Shown here: piece after piece, positions 62,581-64,000 of the stretch
Numbering within the stretch: position 1 is the first letter of the stretch
Layout of the letters: every line of letters begins with the position of its first letter
Assembly: GCA_003254905.1 (NCBI GenBank)
Contig: QANU01007956.1
Coordinates: 5,960-69,959, forward strand
Direction of reading: 5' to 3'
Length of the DNA: 64,000 bases
Origin: Nissolia schottii
Lineage: Eukaryota; Streptophyta; Magnoliopsida; Fabales; Fabaceae
Position numbers and translations under genes: made by a program
Notes under the pieces: generated by a model
What the model was told of the DNA's origin: nothing
The model's database searches: none
Seen by the model: the letters and a program-made list of their open reading frames with translations, nothing else

Positions 62581-64000
62581 ATCGATTTGATCAAGATTCT
62601 CTCCATTTTAAAAAATCGAACATCAGAGAGGATTTGGTTAATGAATGGTAGGATTTGGAATCTATTTTTAAATTAATTTTTGAATTGTTAAAAGGGAGGA
62701 AGACACGAGATGCACATTTGCCGTTCCCGCATTTTCAATTTTTTTTAATCTCAAGACGTTTATCAAACACCGGCTAATATCTATGCATATTTTCCTTGTT
62801 ATTGTAAGAGATCTTTTGTTAGATAGTTATATTCACACCAAAGACCTAACTATTAAGTGATGAATTACACAAACAAGTCAATGTCACATTTTAACTTAAA
62901 ACTTTAAAATTGTGAGTGTATACGTCTTTCTCAAATTTATATTTTTCATTTAGTCAAAATTTCATGATTAATTGCGATTAAGAGCATACCTAACATTACT
63001 GATTCATGATTATAAAAAAAATTCACTAACAGTAAATATTTGTGAGGATTAAGAAATCAGAAAAAATAAATTTTGACACAAGACTAACTCGTGAACGTTC
63101 AAAGCCAAGTTATCATCTGATTCCAAATCATTTACATTTCACAACTTTTAATGGTTACCAATAAAGAAACCAAATGTTCTTTCTTAAATAAAACATAAAA
63201 CATTTAAAAAATCGGGATCTTCCTTCGGATATTGATCCTACAAAAAGATCACACTCTTATCTTTTGTCGGTGCACGTGAAATCCAAGTATGATGATCAAA
63301 TGCTACTTAACTTCTTTCCTAATTAATTACTATCAATTAAAAAAAATATTAGAATTATATATTAAGCAAATGAAAGAGAGATTATTAGAGGATAAAAGAA
63401 TGCAAGGGACGGGAACTTTAAGTTTGTCTCCTACAAGGAGCATCAACAATCCGGCGCTCATGCTCAGATTCCTTTACAGGTAATTCTCTGATGTTTTTGT
63501 CTTTTTTAAGGGGAAAAAAAAATGTTTGCACCAACCTTTTTAGCATTGATTTTGTCCAAAACCCATCTACTGCCGTTCTTGGCATTTTATGTTGTTGCCA
63601 TTACAATGGGATATACCCTGTTCATTGTAGTCAGTCACATCTTTTTCTTCCAAAGTTTGCCATTATTATTTGTTGTATTAATTGTCATATATATTAAACC
63701 CAATTAGAAGGTGGACTGTTCTTGCTAAGAAAATTAACCAAGCTATGTATTTGCCAATCAATTAGCTATTCTTGCTACTTTTATTGAAACTTCAAGGAAT
63801 CATAGAATCACTTTAAAGCTGACCACGGCCATTCTTTATCTAACCACAAAGCCAATCAATTAGCTTCATGAGTTGCGTGGTATGAGGTCAACATAAACAG
63901 TAATTTTGGTTTGGAATTGAATCTCACATTTATGTTAAGAATGAAAAATATGCCGAAAAACATGAATAAGGGGGTTGGAAACCAAGCAGCAGCTTCCCAA
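62581..64000. other. Intergenic to window end, no gene seen
   Basis: AT-rich sequence upstream of DXS. Short frames of 60-70 codons (63,289-63,707) have no recognisable similarity and no supporting structure. Distal promoter elements of DXS could lie here. Confidence 0.5.

Overview
The window is nuclear DNA of a flowering plant, most likely a eudicot. It is AT-rich, with GT-AG introns, plant LTR retrotransposons, a CACTA transposon and two intact plant genes (a plastid DXS and an S2Lb/WDR82-type WD40 gene). I cannot name the species.

Left part (1-41,280): repeat-dominated. Four arrays of one composite satellite (about 428-8,010, 14,702-19,265, 20,345-26,510, 39,753-41,280; roughly 20 kb) are built from a 63-bp unit (A) and a 109-bp unit (B). 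They flank a large tandem segmental duplication. Each copy reads: array, short common tail, foldback element, Copia gag-like remnant, broken HD-domain (SAMHD1-like) phosphohydrolase gene, flank, array. Copy 1 is about 1,600-14,700 and copy 2 about 21,500-39,550. Copy 2 also carries a 5.6-kb Ty3/Gypsy element (33,578-39,169) with two LTRs and a 5-bp target duplication; copy 1 keeps the empty site. Both HD copies are pseudogenes, and one lesion is shared, so the gene was already dead before the duplication. A 1,037-bp block over the Copia remnant is identical between the copies although their surroundings differ by about 1.4%.

Middle part (41,280-51,800): repeat debris, a telomere-like/AC-rich minisatellite tract, then a complete 11-exon minus-strand gene (47,043-50,345) for a 334-residue WD40 protein of the S2Lb/SWD2/WDR82 type, a COMPASS-associated family. 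A second minisatellite-bearing repeat lies upstream of it.

Right part (51,800-64,000): a 5.7-kb CACTA element (51,806-57,530; 3-bp target duplication) that has captured three exons of an ABCC (MRP-type) transporter gene and was itself invaded by a 1.8-kb LTR-like element. Then comes a complete 10-exon minus-strand gene for 1-deoxy-D-xylulose-5-phosphate synthase (58,464-62,336; 712 residues), with a TRIM-like miniature retroelement in its last intron. The two intact genes do not form a functional unit; the notable biology is the repeat-driven rearrangement of the left half and the gene capture in the CACTA element.
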